From positions 12,811,001 to 12,875,000 of the forward strand of contig NC_092570.1 in NCBI RefSeq assembly GCF_037975245.1: a DNA stretch of 64,000 nt, written 5' to 3'. Positions 13,802 to 24,199 of the stretch are shown here, one piece after another (position 1 is the first letter of the stretch; each line of letters starts with the position of its first letter). A program made the translations under genes and the position numbers. The stretch comes from Apostichopus japonicus. Lineage: Eukaryota > Echinodermata > Holothuroidea > Aspidochirotida > Stichopodidae. The notes below the pieces were generated by a model. The model was not told the origin of the DNA and did no database searches. It was given only the letters and a program-made list of their open reading frames with translations.

Positions 13802-13980
13802 TATGGAACGCGAAAAGGGCAACCATATTTCGTTGTCTAAACTAAGTTTGTTGCAGTCTAAACTAAAGTTGTTGCTGCTTTTTTACCACGTTGTTGCTCA
13901 AACTCACGTTGTTATTTTAACTTCCGTTGTCTAAACATACGTCGTTGTCTAAACTTACGTTGTTGCTATCGGCGCTGTTC
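13802..13980 (+). repeat. Left outer arm of the 6.7-kb element
   Basis: Contains the terminal TATGGAACGCGAAAAGGGCA block followed by repeated TTGTCTAAACTNACGTTGTTG units. It is the reverse-complement counterpart of 20,205-20,539. Confidence 0.85.
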
Positions 13981-14373
13981 AAAATTGCTCAACCGCGTAA
14001 TGTAAACCAGAATGCAAAATGCATTGAGGTTTCGATGACTTCAGTACACTAGAAAGGTGTTAGTATAAGCAGAACTAGCTGTTACTATAGAAATGGCCCG
14101 AACCACCATTTTGATACATTAAATAAACACAGGTCAGTCTACTGTACGTGGCTATACACACCTGCACCAAAAACAATAGGGGTCTTGGAGGTCCAAGTCC
14201 ATTTGGAGTCACCAAACGCAAACTTGTGGAAACCTTGTTTTATAAGCTACCGTATCTCCCACAGCCAGCCTATCAGATAACATGTGCGTTAGTTCAACTC
14301 ATACGAATAGGAGGCTGCAGGGTAAACAACTTTTAAAATGTTATAATGTTATACTTATAGGCTATGCATATAC

Positions 14374-14580
14374 GCTGTGAATGTCGGAAATCAAGTACAA
14401 CGTCGAGTGTCTAGACAAAGTACCAGCATAAAAATACTGCACTTTTAAACTGATTTCATTGAGCCCCTCCAACAATGTGTAGAGATAATCTGGGAATGTC
14501 GGTAATCAAGTAAAACGAGTGTCGAGACAAAATGCCAGCATAAAATACTGTACTTAAAATTGAATTATTGAACCATTATT
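14374..14580. repeat. Tandem duplication of about 115 bp
   Basis: GAATGTCGGAAATCAAGTA, a GTCTAGACAAAGTACCAGC-type block and CATAAAAATACTG at 14,374-14,465 recur in the same order at 14,489-14,580 with substitutions. Confidence 0.75.
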
Positions 14581-15138
14581 TAATTATTTCGCCTGCCCTG
14601 CCACTCTTTCCTCCTCTCCAACTCCGTATATAGTACCTCGATGCTTTGACCTGCAGCGATTTCACCAGCTACCCCAACTCTTCAAATATACCCGCAAATG
14701 TAGTGTGCATATCTCGCTAAATTCCACGCAATTTGTATTAGGCCTGTTCAAACTTCGGAGTTTCAACTGCACATGCGCATATCCTGAAAATTTGTGGAGA
14801 AAAGATCATATCACCTTACCTACAACACATAGCCTTAGTCAAAACTCGAGTGTATCTTGGATGATTCGTTTCTTGCATAACATGTAAGCGGGTTTTTGGT
14901 CTAAAATTCTTAACAATGCTGAGCGAGGTTTGTGTATATTCCATTTACAATACAATCCCTTTCGCAAATCGAAACTCCGAACTGGATTGGTGTTACGAAT
15001 GAACTTGCTTGGCGTGTTTAGTAAACTAGTTCTGTGAGTCATATTGCCTACGTACTTCAATACTGTGCCCCCTCTTGTTACTCACGAAGCGCAGACTACA
15101 TCCAACCATAGAGCAACTGATCCAACATTTACCCTGGT

Positions 15139-15590
15139 AGTCAGGTGGCTTAGCAACTTTAACGTTACCGGCCGGACAAAAGCACCAAATTTTGCATGGA
15201 GTTTCTTTTCGACCTATCTATCACTTTTATCCGTGGAACCCACTTAATCGGTTCCGATTTTTCAAGATTGCGGCCAAAATCCAAGATGGCCGCCAGAAAA
15301 AAGAAAATGTCATATATCTGGCTGTAAAAATCAGAAATGAACAAATGAGGGGTCAATTCAGGTGTTTCCGGGGTCGCTGAAACAGATGATGGTCATGGCA
15401 TGTTGCTTGGGCCACCCATTTTCAAGATGGCGGCCAAAATCCAAGATGGCCGCCAGGAAAAAAGGAAATGTCATATATCTGGCTGTTGAAATCAGAAATG
15501 AACAAATGAGGGGTCAATTCAGGTGTTTCTGGGGTCACTGAAACATATGATGGTCATGACATGTTGCTTGGGTCACCTATTACCAAGATA
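15139..15590 (+). repeat. Left inner arm: AAGATGGCGGCC tandem units
   Basis: About two and a half units of roughly 150 bp. Each contains GGCGGCCAAAATCCAAGATG, then TGTCATATATCTGGCTGT, then AAATGAACAAATGAGGGGTC, then GAAACAGATGATGGTCATGG. The arm starts with GTCAGGTGGCTTAGCAAC. It is the inverted match of 18,720-19,410, which has more units. Confidence 0.85.
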
Positions 15591-16199
15591 GCGGCCAATA
15601 TAACAGAAAATACACTTGTTGTCACTGTTAAATGTCAGTGGAAGTGTAGACTTGACTTTGAAGATTCTGATTCCTTCTGATTAGTATTGAAAATCCAACC
15701 ACCAGACAGACTTTTAGTCGATGCAGTGTGAAAATTAGACAAATTTACTATTACGTAATATTTTTGTGACGTCAACGGGGGAAGCAATTAGATAATGCAT
15801 AATTTACAATTTCAAAACTCTGCCACTTAAGAATGGCGAATCTGATTTGAATGAAACGTTACAGAATTTTGAACAATATGTAGATGCAGGCATTCATTGA
15901 ATTTGAAGTAAACATTAACTTGAACTTTTCATCTATGGAAGAACGAAAAATCAGCAAGTACTGTGTAAACTCAATAGCGACATACATTTCGTTTCCCTCT
16001 TGACGTCAACGGACCCGGATATTTAGGTAACACAAAAACGAAATGAGTTTGAAACTCAAACTTTGATATTTGGGGTTATGAAATACACTCTTTTCATCTA
16101 TGTAAGTTTCAAATCAATCCGCTGCACTTAAAGTGACCTTCAAAAATGTAAGTTAACACTTCCACTAACCTTTAAGTACATACTGAAAGTATTCGAGAA

Positions 16200-18480
16200 T
16201 TCTGTGTACAATGTTTCAATACGATGTTTCTTTACCAGACAGTTCACAGTCGATGTACACTATTTGGATGAACATTGCATCGACAAAGAGATATGCAAGG
16301 CAGATTTGCCTTGCTGCATTTGCATGTGTGCTTTTTATGTGCAAAGAAAACGGACACAGACCAAAGGTCAACAGAACCAAAAACAATCCCAGTCTGTATA
16401 ACAACCACCAAAAACCCAACTGAAACCCAAAAACAGAAATCTCCCACTAACCCACACATGTATATAACGTAGCGTTTAACGTGACGTGAAAAGGACACGG
16501 ACCCAAAGGCCAACAGAACCAATACAATAAATCACTACAAACCAGCCCCTAAAAGCAAACTGCAAACCACAATGAGAAAAACCCCCCACCAACCCATATA
16601 TTATGTAACGACCACACAAACCCCCACACCTAACAACTAACTCACTCCAAATTTCATCCGGGGAACGCCGTCCCGATAGTAGACGACAGGCTTGCGCCAG
16701 CGTCTACGAAATTCAGTGTCGGGAAGCCGTGCGTGGTCGGCCTCTATGCGCAACCTATGTCACTTTGCATGAGGGAGACGACAGCCTCGGCCCTCCAGAC
16801 GTCCCCATCAAAACTAGGCGGCAACTGCTGTTCCAGATGTGTCTCCTGATGATAGCGGCAAACAACAACAGCAAATCCCTAACCTATCTTGGGCACACAG
16901 AGGGCAACAAACCATACAATACAAAATCACTACTAATGGCCCACAGTGTGCAACCAATAACACCAATAACGAAGGCGTGAAACCATCATTCCCACACCAA
17001 CCGAACAAAGGGACACCCCAGCAAAAGGTGTTGCATAGTCTCGATGGCCTCACAGCCCACATGTTGACAAATCCCATCACCTAATCGCCACCTGACTAGG
17101 CGAAAATGGTTAGTGATGAGGACCCCATGTGCAATCCTCCATGCCAAGTCCCGGAGACGGCTATCTGGTGACTTACAACACACAGAACACCACACATCTG
17201 GAGTGATGGCGATTTGGCAACCCGACGGGCACACAGGCGCGGGCATTGAACATAACACAAAGGGGGCCACGTTCAGCAGAACATATGGCCCGCCCTCCTC
17301 TTTGATTCTATGAAGTGAGTCACCAATCTGAGTATACATCCCCCGAGGGGCGTGTCGCATTTGGCCGGTTATTGGAAAAGGATCCAGGCCAGTGGTGGCT
17401 AAAAAGAAACCCACACCAGAACCTAACAAGAAAGGCAAAGGGAAACGAAGGATTCTCAAACGCAACGAGCACACCTTTCAAAGGAAAAGGCGCAGTTTAG
17501 ATGGGAGGTGGACCGGAGCCAACCGGTCAAGGGGGTCTTTTACAGAACGATCCTTTTGACAAGGTTTGGTTTTCGCTTTCCCCAAATGAAATCAAAAATG
17601 ATCCTCTCCAATCTCACTAAGGCATGATCCGGTGCAGCGATCACCGTACCAGGCTACCAAAGGAGAGGAAGAATAAAACGATTAACAACTGTAACCTCCC
17701 CAGGGAGGGAAAGCCACCTCCGACTAAAAGTGTCGAGCCGTGCCCCCACCTGATCAGCCTTCTCGGCCCAAGTGGTGGCCTCGGGGGCACCATAACCTAG
17801 CCAGATGCCATTTACCCTGATCATGACATCTGACCAAGTAGCATCGAACGAGAGGGATTGGCCGCGCCAACCTCCTAAACGCAGCCCTTTGGTCTTGGAC
17901 TTGCTAAGTCTGGCACCAGTAGCCTCTTGGAAGGTGGCCAAAACCTTCAATAAAGGCTTGAAGGAGACGAGGTCTGACAAAATACAAGTGACGTCATCGG
18001 CATATTGCACGCTTGTAACTCTAGCCCCACCCGGTACATTGAAGGGTCGATAACCTAAGCATCTGTCCAGCGAGGTACTAAGCGTTTTGCTGAAGAGAAC
18101 ATACAACAACGGGGAGAGGGGACAACACCGATGGACTCGAACCTTCGAACCGGGAAGGGACCAGAAGTTAATCCGTTAACAGTGACCATGTTCGTGACGT
18201 CCTTATTTAGTAACATGACCCAACGAATAAACACTGAGTTCAATCCGAAGGACTCTAAGGTTCTGAACAGAAAGTCGTGTTCTACCATGTCAAAGGCCTT
18301 CTCCTGGTCCAAGGAGACCAGTGCACATGGCAAATCACGAACTTTAACAAACTCGATCAAGTCAAGTTAGCAGAATTGACGTTGTGTTTATGAAGGGTGC
18401 ACAATCGTACAAAATCTTCCAATGAGTCGGTATTCACATTTGGTCGGTTTTCCCTGAAGTTACCCTATTATATAGTTGAC
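16200..18480 (-). pseudogene. Degenerate non-LTR retrotransposon (LINE), Tx1/L1-like
   Basis: The minus strand carries pieces of a reverse transcriptase. A fragment at 18,055-18,360 contains LVSLDQEKAFDMVEHDFLF, the palm motif region. A fragment at 17,654-18,109 contains the catalytic VQYADDV (about 17,999-18,007) and GARLSKSKTKGLRLGGW, the latter resembling the Tx1-type LINE consensus. A fragment at 16,986-17,474 ends in a zf-RVT-like segment with CQHVGCEAIETMQHLLLGCP. The pieces are in different frames, with a frameshift near 18,110-18,130 where the PLSPLLY motif lies. The 5' half is missing. The low-coordinate end (16,340-16,625) contains two diverged direct copies of about 150 bp, probably the 3' untranslated region. 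The clade assignment is from memory of motif style. Confidence 0.8.
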
Positions 18481-18719
18481 TCAATGTAATCCGTCTTACA
18501 TGACACTCGTTACTCCCATATAATAACGGGCTTTGCGACAGTGTCTATCCACGGTCGATCACACCTCAAAGTTCCCCAATATGTCCTAAGTGGCTTCCTG
18601 AGCCAAAGTGACACAATAAGACTACCAGCCAAAACATATAGTCAGGGTGCTAGCCTGGTTTCATTAACACGTTTGAGGACGGAAGGTTTGATGGTCCCAA
18701 TCAGTAAAGGGCACATGGG

Positions 18720-19410
18720 TCTGAGGAATGAATATATATGAAATTTCCTTTTTTTCCAGGTGGCCATCTTGGATTCTGGCCGCCATCTTGGAAGTGGGTT
18801 ACCCAAGCAACATGCCATGGCCATCATCTGTTTCAGTGACCCCGGAAACACCTTTATTGACCACTCATTTGTTCATCTCCGATTTTTACAGCCAGATATA
18901 TGACATTTCCTTTTTCTGGCGGCCATCTTGGATTTTGGCCGCCATCTTGGAAGTGGCTTACTCGAGCAACATGCCATGGCCATCATCTGTTTCAGTGACC
19001 CCGGAAACATCTGAATGACCCCTCATTTGTTGATCTCCGATTTTTACAGCCAGATATATGACATTTCCTTTTTTCCTGGCGGCCATCTTAGATTTTGGCC
19101 GCCATCTTGGAAGTGGCTTACTCGAGCAACATGCCGTGACCATCATCTGTTTCAGTAACCACGGAAACACCTTAATTGACCCCTCATTTGTTCGTCTCCG
19201 ATTTTTACAGCCAGATATGTGACATTTCCTTTTTTTCTGGCGGCCATCTTGGATTTTGGCCGCCATCTTGGAAAATCGGAGCCGATCAAGTGGGTTCCAC
19301 GGATAAAAGTGATAGATAGGTCGAAAAGAAACTCCATGCCAAATTTGGTACTTTTGTCCAGCCTGTAACGTTAAGCCTAAAAATTGTTGCTAAGCCACCT
19401 GACTATGGGT
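18720..19410 (-). repeat. Right inner arm: expanded AAGATGGCGGCC tandem units
   Basis: About four units in inverted orientation relative to 15,139-15,590, each with GGCGGCCATCTTGGATTTTG and TCATTTGTTCATCTCCGATT. The outer part (19,270-19,409) mirrors 15,139-15,265 closely, including TCGACCTATCTATCACTTTT on the left arm and its complement here. Confidence 0.85.
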
Positions 19411-20204
19411 GCTTTTCAGTATTTGGAAACAACCAACTCCACGAAAATTATAGTATTTAAATAACATTTTTACGCAATGTCGAAACTTCAATGACTACTT
19501 TTGACGATGTATGACTGCAGTAGTTTATGCACACGAATTAGTGTTGCACCAGAATCATGACTTGAAGCACGTGGTCAAAGGGACCGCAAAACTTTACGCA
19601 AGTTTGCAACGAAGAAATAACTGTGGTATAAATGCACATTTTACATTATCAACTCTCAAAAGGGAGAGAACATAACATACTGTGAGATTTAAAGTCCTTT
19701 TCAGTATCAGAGATGTTGTGGTAGCTTCCCGCAAAATTCATAGATTGTCTCAACTCATAACTTTCTGTGATAAAACAATTATTCAAATATGACATTAACA
19801 ATATAAATGTAAATAACGTCCTCGGAGTTGTATCAACTATCATGTAAATATCGTTAACAACGTGATTTTGTTCGACAAATCAGGTTGTTAAGGATATTTA
19901 CATGGCTGTTGCTACAATTCCGGCATGACATTAACGATTACCCCCCCCCCCCCTCCCTTTTCGCGTTACATAGTTAAACCATCATATTTTGCGTTCATTG
20001 AGCCCTGAAGATGCAAGCATGTTTGCAGACAATGGGTAAGGGACTATTAACCAAACAAATCTCGGGAAATTTGAGAAAACATCATTGGCTGTAGTTAGCA
20101 TGAAAATCTCTGTAATAGATATGTTGTTAGCACTGCACGGAAGCAACTTGCGGTTGATTGTTAAATTTTTTTTGAAAAGAAAGAATGATGTTCGTTCACA
20201 ATGT

Positions 20205-20539
20205 GTTCACAACGGAATTTTAGATAGCAACGAAAGTGTAGACATCAACGTGAGTTTAGACATCAACCGTAAGTTAACTTAGCAACGAAAGTTTTAGACA
20301 TCAACGTGAGTTTAGACATCAACCGTAAGGTTTATAAATCAACGTGAGTTTAGACATTAAGGCGCGTTTAGTCGTCAACGTGACTTTAGACATCAACGTA
20401 AGTTTAGACATCAACGAACAACAGCAACATGGTAAACTAGCAGCAACAGCTTTAGTTTAGACAGCAACAAACTTAGTTTAGGCAACGAAACAAACTTAGT
20501 TTAGGCAACGAAATATGGTTGCCCTTTTCGCGTTCCATA
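20205..20539 (-). repeat. Right outer arm: 18-bp AGACATCAACGTNAGTTT units
   Basis: At least eight tandem AGACATCAACGTGAGTTT-like units, then AGCAACAAACTTAGTTTAG units, then the terminal block ending CGCGTTCCATA. It is longer than the left arm, so the arms have changed copy number independently. Confidence 0.9.
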
Positions 20540-20984
20540 CTTCAGGTCTGCTCTGGTAGAGGGGAGAAAGTTTAATAGGGTAGGTCAGTGGTATTGTTTG
20601 AGAGAGTGGGTAAAACAGGATTTAAAGGGGGAAAATAGGAATTATAGCCAGTGGTGTGGCCAGTATTCTGCTAACGGAGGGGGGGGGGTATACCTCATGG
20701 GCCCAAAATTGGTGGAATTTGAAAAATGGCCTGAAATTTGGGGGGCCATAAAGTTCTGTGGGCCCTACATTTTTAAGCTCGAAAAGGTATGAGCTTCTGC
20801 ACCATTGGTGCTCTAGTTGACGTTTCCATTTTTCCTCTCTCACTAATGTATCTATACATATATACTACATATGGTCTAGCATAACGCGTGTGTGTGTATG
20901 GACGCCTTGAACAATAGTTCAATTGTGCAATGGAACCAACTGTGGCTGGTCTTGAACTCGACCGAGTCGTCGGGGAACATGACG

Positions 20985-21236
20985 CATTTCGGGAAGGGGC
21001 GACCGCCCCCCCCCCCCCTGAGCAAATTTTCTCTATTATATCGCTAGTAATTTAAAAATAGACAATGTTTAGATGCAACTTACAAGGCCTGGGAAGTGTC
21101 ATTTCCAGCGATCTGGGAGGCATTTTCGGCCAAAATTTTCTTGTACGCTTCGCGCCAACTCATGGTGGCGCTTCGCTTAGATAGTTTGCCTACAGGCTTC
21201 GCACTTCCGTTGGCAAATTACTCGCTACATGCCTGT
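20985..21236 (+). mobile_element. hAT-type MITE fragment related to 8,498-8,806
   Basis: Shares the run of C/G, ATATCGCTAGTA, AACTTACAAGGCCTGGGAAG, CATTTCCAGCGATCTGGGA and GCGCTTCGCTTAGATAGTTTG with the 8.5-kb copy, in the same order. The termini are eroded and no duplication was found. Confidence 0.65.
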
Positions 21237-21335
21237 TCGAATTTGTAAAGCAAAGAGCAGACATCACATAATATCAGTGAGCATGAAAATGCATGTTCAA
21301 AAATGAACAGCCTCAAAACTGTCTATGTGTGTAGT

Positions 21336-21770
21336 CAAAGGCGTAGGAGCCCAATTGGATTTGGGGCTGTAACGACTTGCCCGAAAAATAAAACCAAAAT
21401 TTTTCGCGCGCCAAGCGCGCGTTCAACATATTAATGTCAATATCATATAAGCAAGCATAGGTCATTACATCGCATGGCATCGTGTACCGTACGGTCCGTG
21501 AAAGTTGCGCAGTCATCCGCAGGGTGCTAATGTAAACAACCAAATGTCTTATGTGGATGGAGAAAAAGCATACAGATCCAATTATGTCAAAACTCTCTTT
21601 TACAGTAGTAATGGCGAATTAGTCTGCCAAGCTTAGAACTTTATTTTAATTAATAAGGAGATCATTTTTAAACTATTCATTTATTCTCAGCATATTGCCC
21701 GAATTTTCAGGGAAACAAGTTTGGTTGGGGGGGGGGGGGGAGGCTGCAGCCCCCGCCTCCTACGCCTATG
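21336..21770 (+). mobile_element. hAT-type MITE, CATAGGCGTAGGAGG family, 435 bp
   Basis: The left terminus is CAAAGGCGTAGGAG and the right terminus the complement of CATAGGCGTAGGAGG. The exact 8-bp duplication TGTGTAGT lies at 21,328-21,335 and 21,771-21,778. A poly-G run sits just inside the right end. The interior text ATCATATAAGCAAGCATAGG and TTACATCGCATG is shared with 50,528-50,859. No open frame is credible. Confidence 0.9.
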
Positions 21771-22289
21771 TGTGTAGTTTTCGGGTTCGAAATATCTGAT
21801 ATCGGAAATAACTGGTATTTTTCATTTCCTTCAACCAAGTTTTATAATTGCCGTTATAAGAGGTTGTAATATTTGTACACCAATAAATTAACTGTGTCTG
21901 AATTTTCGAAAACTTCCTGACCAACATTCTTCATCATACTTCCCTCTACTCGTAGCAATTTTGACCTGTCTGTTAGGGGTTGAAGGAGGTTTTTCTATAT
22001 TGGTTGTTCATAGATTGAATTTTGTGCAACATTATGTATATGTTTTGAAGTGATTTTCTTAACGAGAAATGTGAATTTTCAAATTCTGAACAAATAATGG
22101 GCTTTAAACTTTGAAAAGTGGGGCTTTCGGATATTGTGGGCCGTGACGTAGAATCACCTACAAAAGCAATGATCCTCAGGACATGCAATGAGGTCGAACA
22201 TGATGTGTGACTGGTTACAATCTTCAAAAAGGTTATGGATGAAAAAAAAAATATTGGGAAATACTTGGTTCTCAGGCAAAAGTGTACAT

Positions 22290-22454
22290 CTGGTCGGTCA
22301 TTTTCAAGCCCGAGAAGTGCCATTTCCGGTGATCTATAGCTAGGGGGTATCAAAACCTGAAATTTTTTTTGTACGCTCCGCGCCAACCGATGGTGGCGCT
22401 CCGCTTAGATAGTAATTCGCGCCCCCGGGTTAGAAAATCCTGGATACGCCCCTG
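22290..22454 (+). mobile_element. hAT-type MITE right-end fragment
   Basis: Contains the CCAACCGATGGTGGCGCTCC and GCTTAGATAG module and a right terminus TCCTGGATACGCCCCTG. The module is the reverse complement of part of 2,310-2,365. The left end was not located. Confidence 0.6.
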
Positions 22455-23219
22455 CGCAAAACAGTATATAGTCTGCAGTACATTTCCGTCACTGCACTGA
22501 TTACACAGTATTAATACATATAGGCCTACTGAGCACGTTTTCGTGCACCCTGTACGAAACTGTGCGATGTTATCGATTAATGCCTTCACAGAAATCTTCG
22601 ACCAAACATAGATAGTATCTCATACAATCATAACAAACTAGTGTGCTAAATATGTCTAAACCGAGTCCAAAGATACGAAAAGCTTCGGGTAATTTTGAAC
22701 GGGTATATCTTCGTTGAAATGAATTAAACTTAAACTAAAATAACTTTTCGACCAATCATGAGCGAATATTTACACACAATTGCAAACCTGTTTGGGTAAA
22801 AAAATATTCGCGACCCGGATGCGAAATTTGAAGGAAGAAAAAGTCAAAGTTCAAATGTTGTCTTGAAAACGGCATAAAGAAATTGAATAGAGATTTCAGC
22901 AGGGTGCTTATATTGTTTTAATCTTTCTCCGGACACAAGTTTACAACGCCAACAGTGACTGTTAAACTGCTTTTACTTATCAAATCCTGCTCGTTTTGTT
23001 TTATTAAAAAATTGAAAAATACCCCATGGAAGACAGTACCATTTGTCTTTCCCTAATATGTATAGCATTCATACAGAAACATGCAGAATATTTTAGAAAA
23101 TAAGTATTTGATGTTTTAACACGCATGTTTTGTTCTTGCTAGCAGTGAGGAGCTGAATTAATTTAAGGTGGCGCTGTCCTCACCCAGGAAATCTAGTACT
23201 TGGGCCTCAAAACTGTATT

Positions 23220-24180
23220 GTGTATATACGAATAATAGATAATATACGTATTATAGATAATATACGTATGATAGATAATATACGTATGATAGATAATATA
23301 CGTATTATAGATAATATACGTATGATAGATAATATACGTATGATAGATAATATTCGTATTATAGATAATATACGTATACTAGATAATATGCGTATACATA
23401 AAATATACGTATACTAGATAATATACGTATACTAGATAAAATACGTATAATAAATAATACACGTATCATAGATAATATACGTATTATAGATAATATTCGT
23501 ATTATAGATAATATACGTATACTATTATAGATAATATACGTATACTAGATAATATGCGTATACATAAAAATATACGTATACTAGATAATATACGTATACT
23601 AGATAAAATACGTATAATAAATAATACACGTATCATAGATAATATACGTATTATAGATAATATACGTATAATAGATAATATACGTGTAATAGATATTAAA
23701 CGTGTAATAGATAATAACGTATAATAGATAATATGCGTATACTAGGTAATATACGTATACTAGATAATATATAAATAGATAATAACGTATAATACATAAT
23801 AACGTATAATAGATAATATACGTATACTAGGTAATATACGTATACTAGATATTATGCGTATATATAAAAATATACGTATACTAGATAATATACGTATACT
23901 AGATAAAATACGTATAATAAATAATACACGTATCATAGATAATATACGTATTATAGATAATATACGTATAATAGATAATATACGTGTAATAGATATTAAA
24001 CGTGTAATAGATAATAACTTATAATAGATAATATACGTATACTAGGTAATATACGTATACTAGATAATAGACGTATCATAGATGACATACGTATATTATC
24101 TAGTATACGTATAATAGATAATATACGTATAATAGATATTATACGTATAATAGATAATACACGTATAATAGATAATAGGC
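23220..24180. repeat. 18-bp ATACGTAT satellite with higher-order structure
   Basis: The basic unit ATACGTATNATAGATAAT runs for about 960 bp with variants at N and in the core. A higher-order period is visible: 23,571-23,718 and 23,871-24,018 are almost identical at an offset of 300 bp, and part of the same block recurs at an offset of about 167 bp near 23,400-23,480. The unit contains the palindrome ATACGTAT. Open frames (Ile-Arg-Met-Ile-Asp-Asn repeats) are products of the 18-bp period. Confidence 0.93.
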
Positions 24181-24199
24181 TAGTTGTGTTCGTGCCTAC

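Larger units (their letters stand above)
13802..20539. mobile_element. Large inverted-repeat (foldback-like) element, 6.7 kb
   Basis: The ends are inverted copies: TATGGAACGCGAAAAGGGCA at the left and its complement at the right. The 6-mer CTTCAG flanks both sides (13,796-13,801 and 20,540-20,545). Inside each end is an array of short GTTGTCTAAACTNACGTT-type units, about 170 bp on the left and about 330 bp on the right. A second, inner pair of inverted arms (about 15,139-15,590 and 18,720-19,410) consists of tandem units of about 150 bp containing AAGATGGCGGCCAAAATCCA. Between the arms lies a decayed LINE. No transposase, integrase or polymerase B gene is visible. A 6-bp duplication is compatible with several superfamilies (for example IS3EU, Dada or Polinton), so class is unassigned. 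Confidence 0.75.

Noticed and set aside
16216..16522. Overlapping open frames on both strands near 16.2-16.5 kb
   Set aside because: They lie in the duplicated 3' region of the dead LINE and show no conserved motif.
13802..20539. Polinton/Maverick interpretation of the 6-bp duplication and long inverted repeats
   Set aside because: The ends do not start with AG and no integrase, polymerase B, ATPase or capsid-type frame is present; only a decayed LINE lies inside.
23220..24180. CRISPR-like array
   Set aside because: Units are contiguous 18-bp tandem repeats with no unique spacers, in an animal genome.
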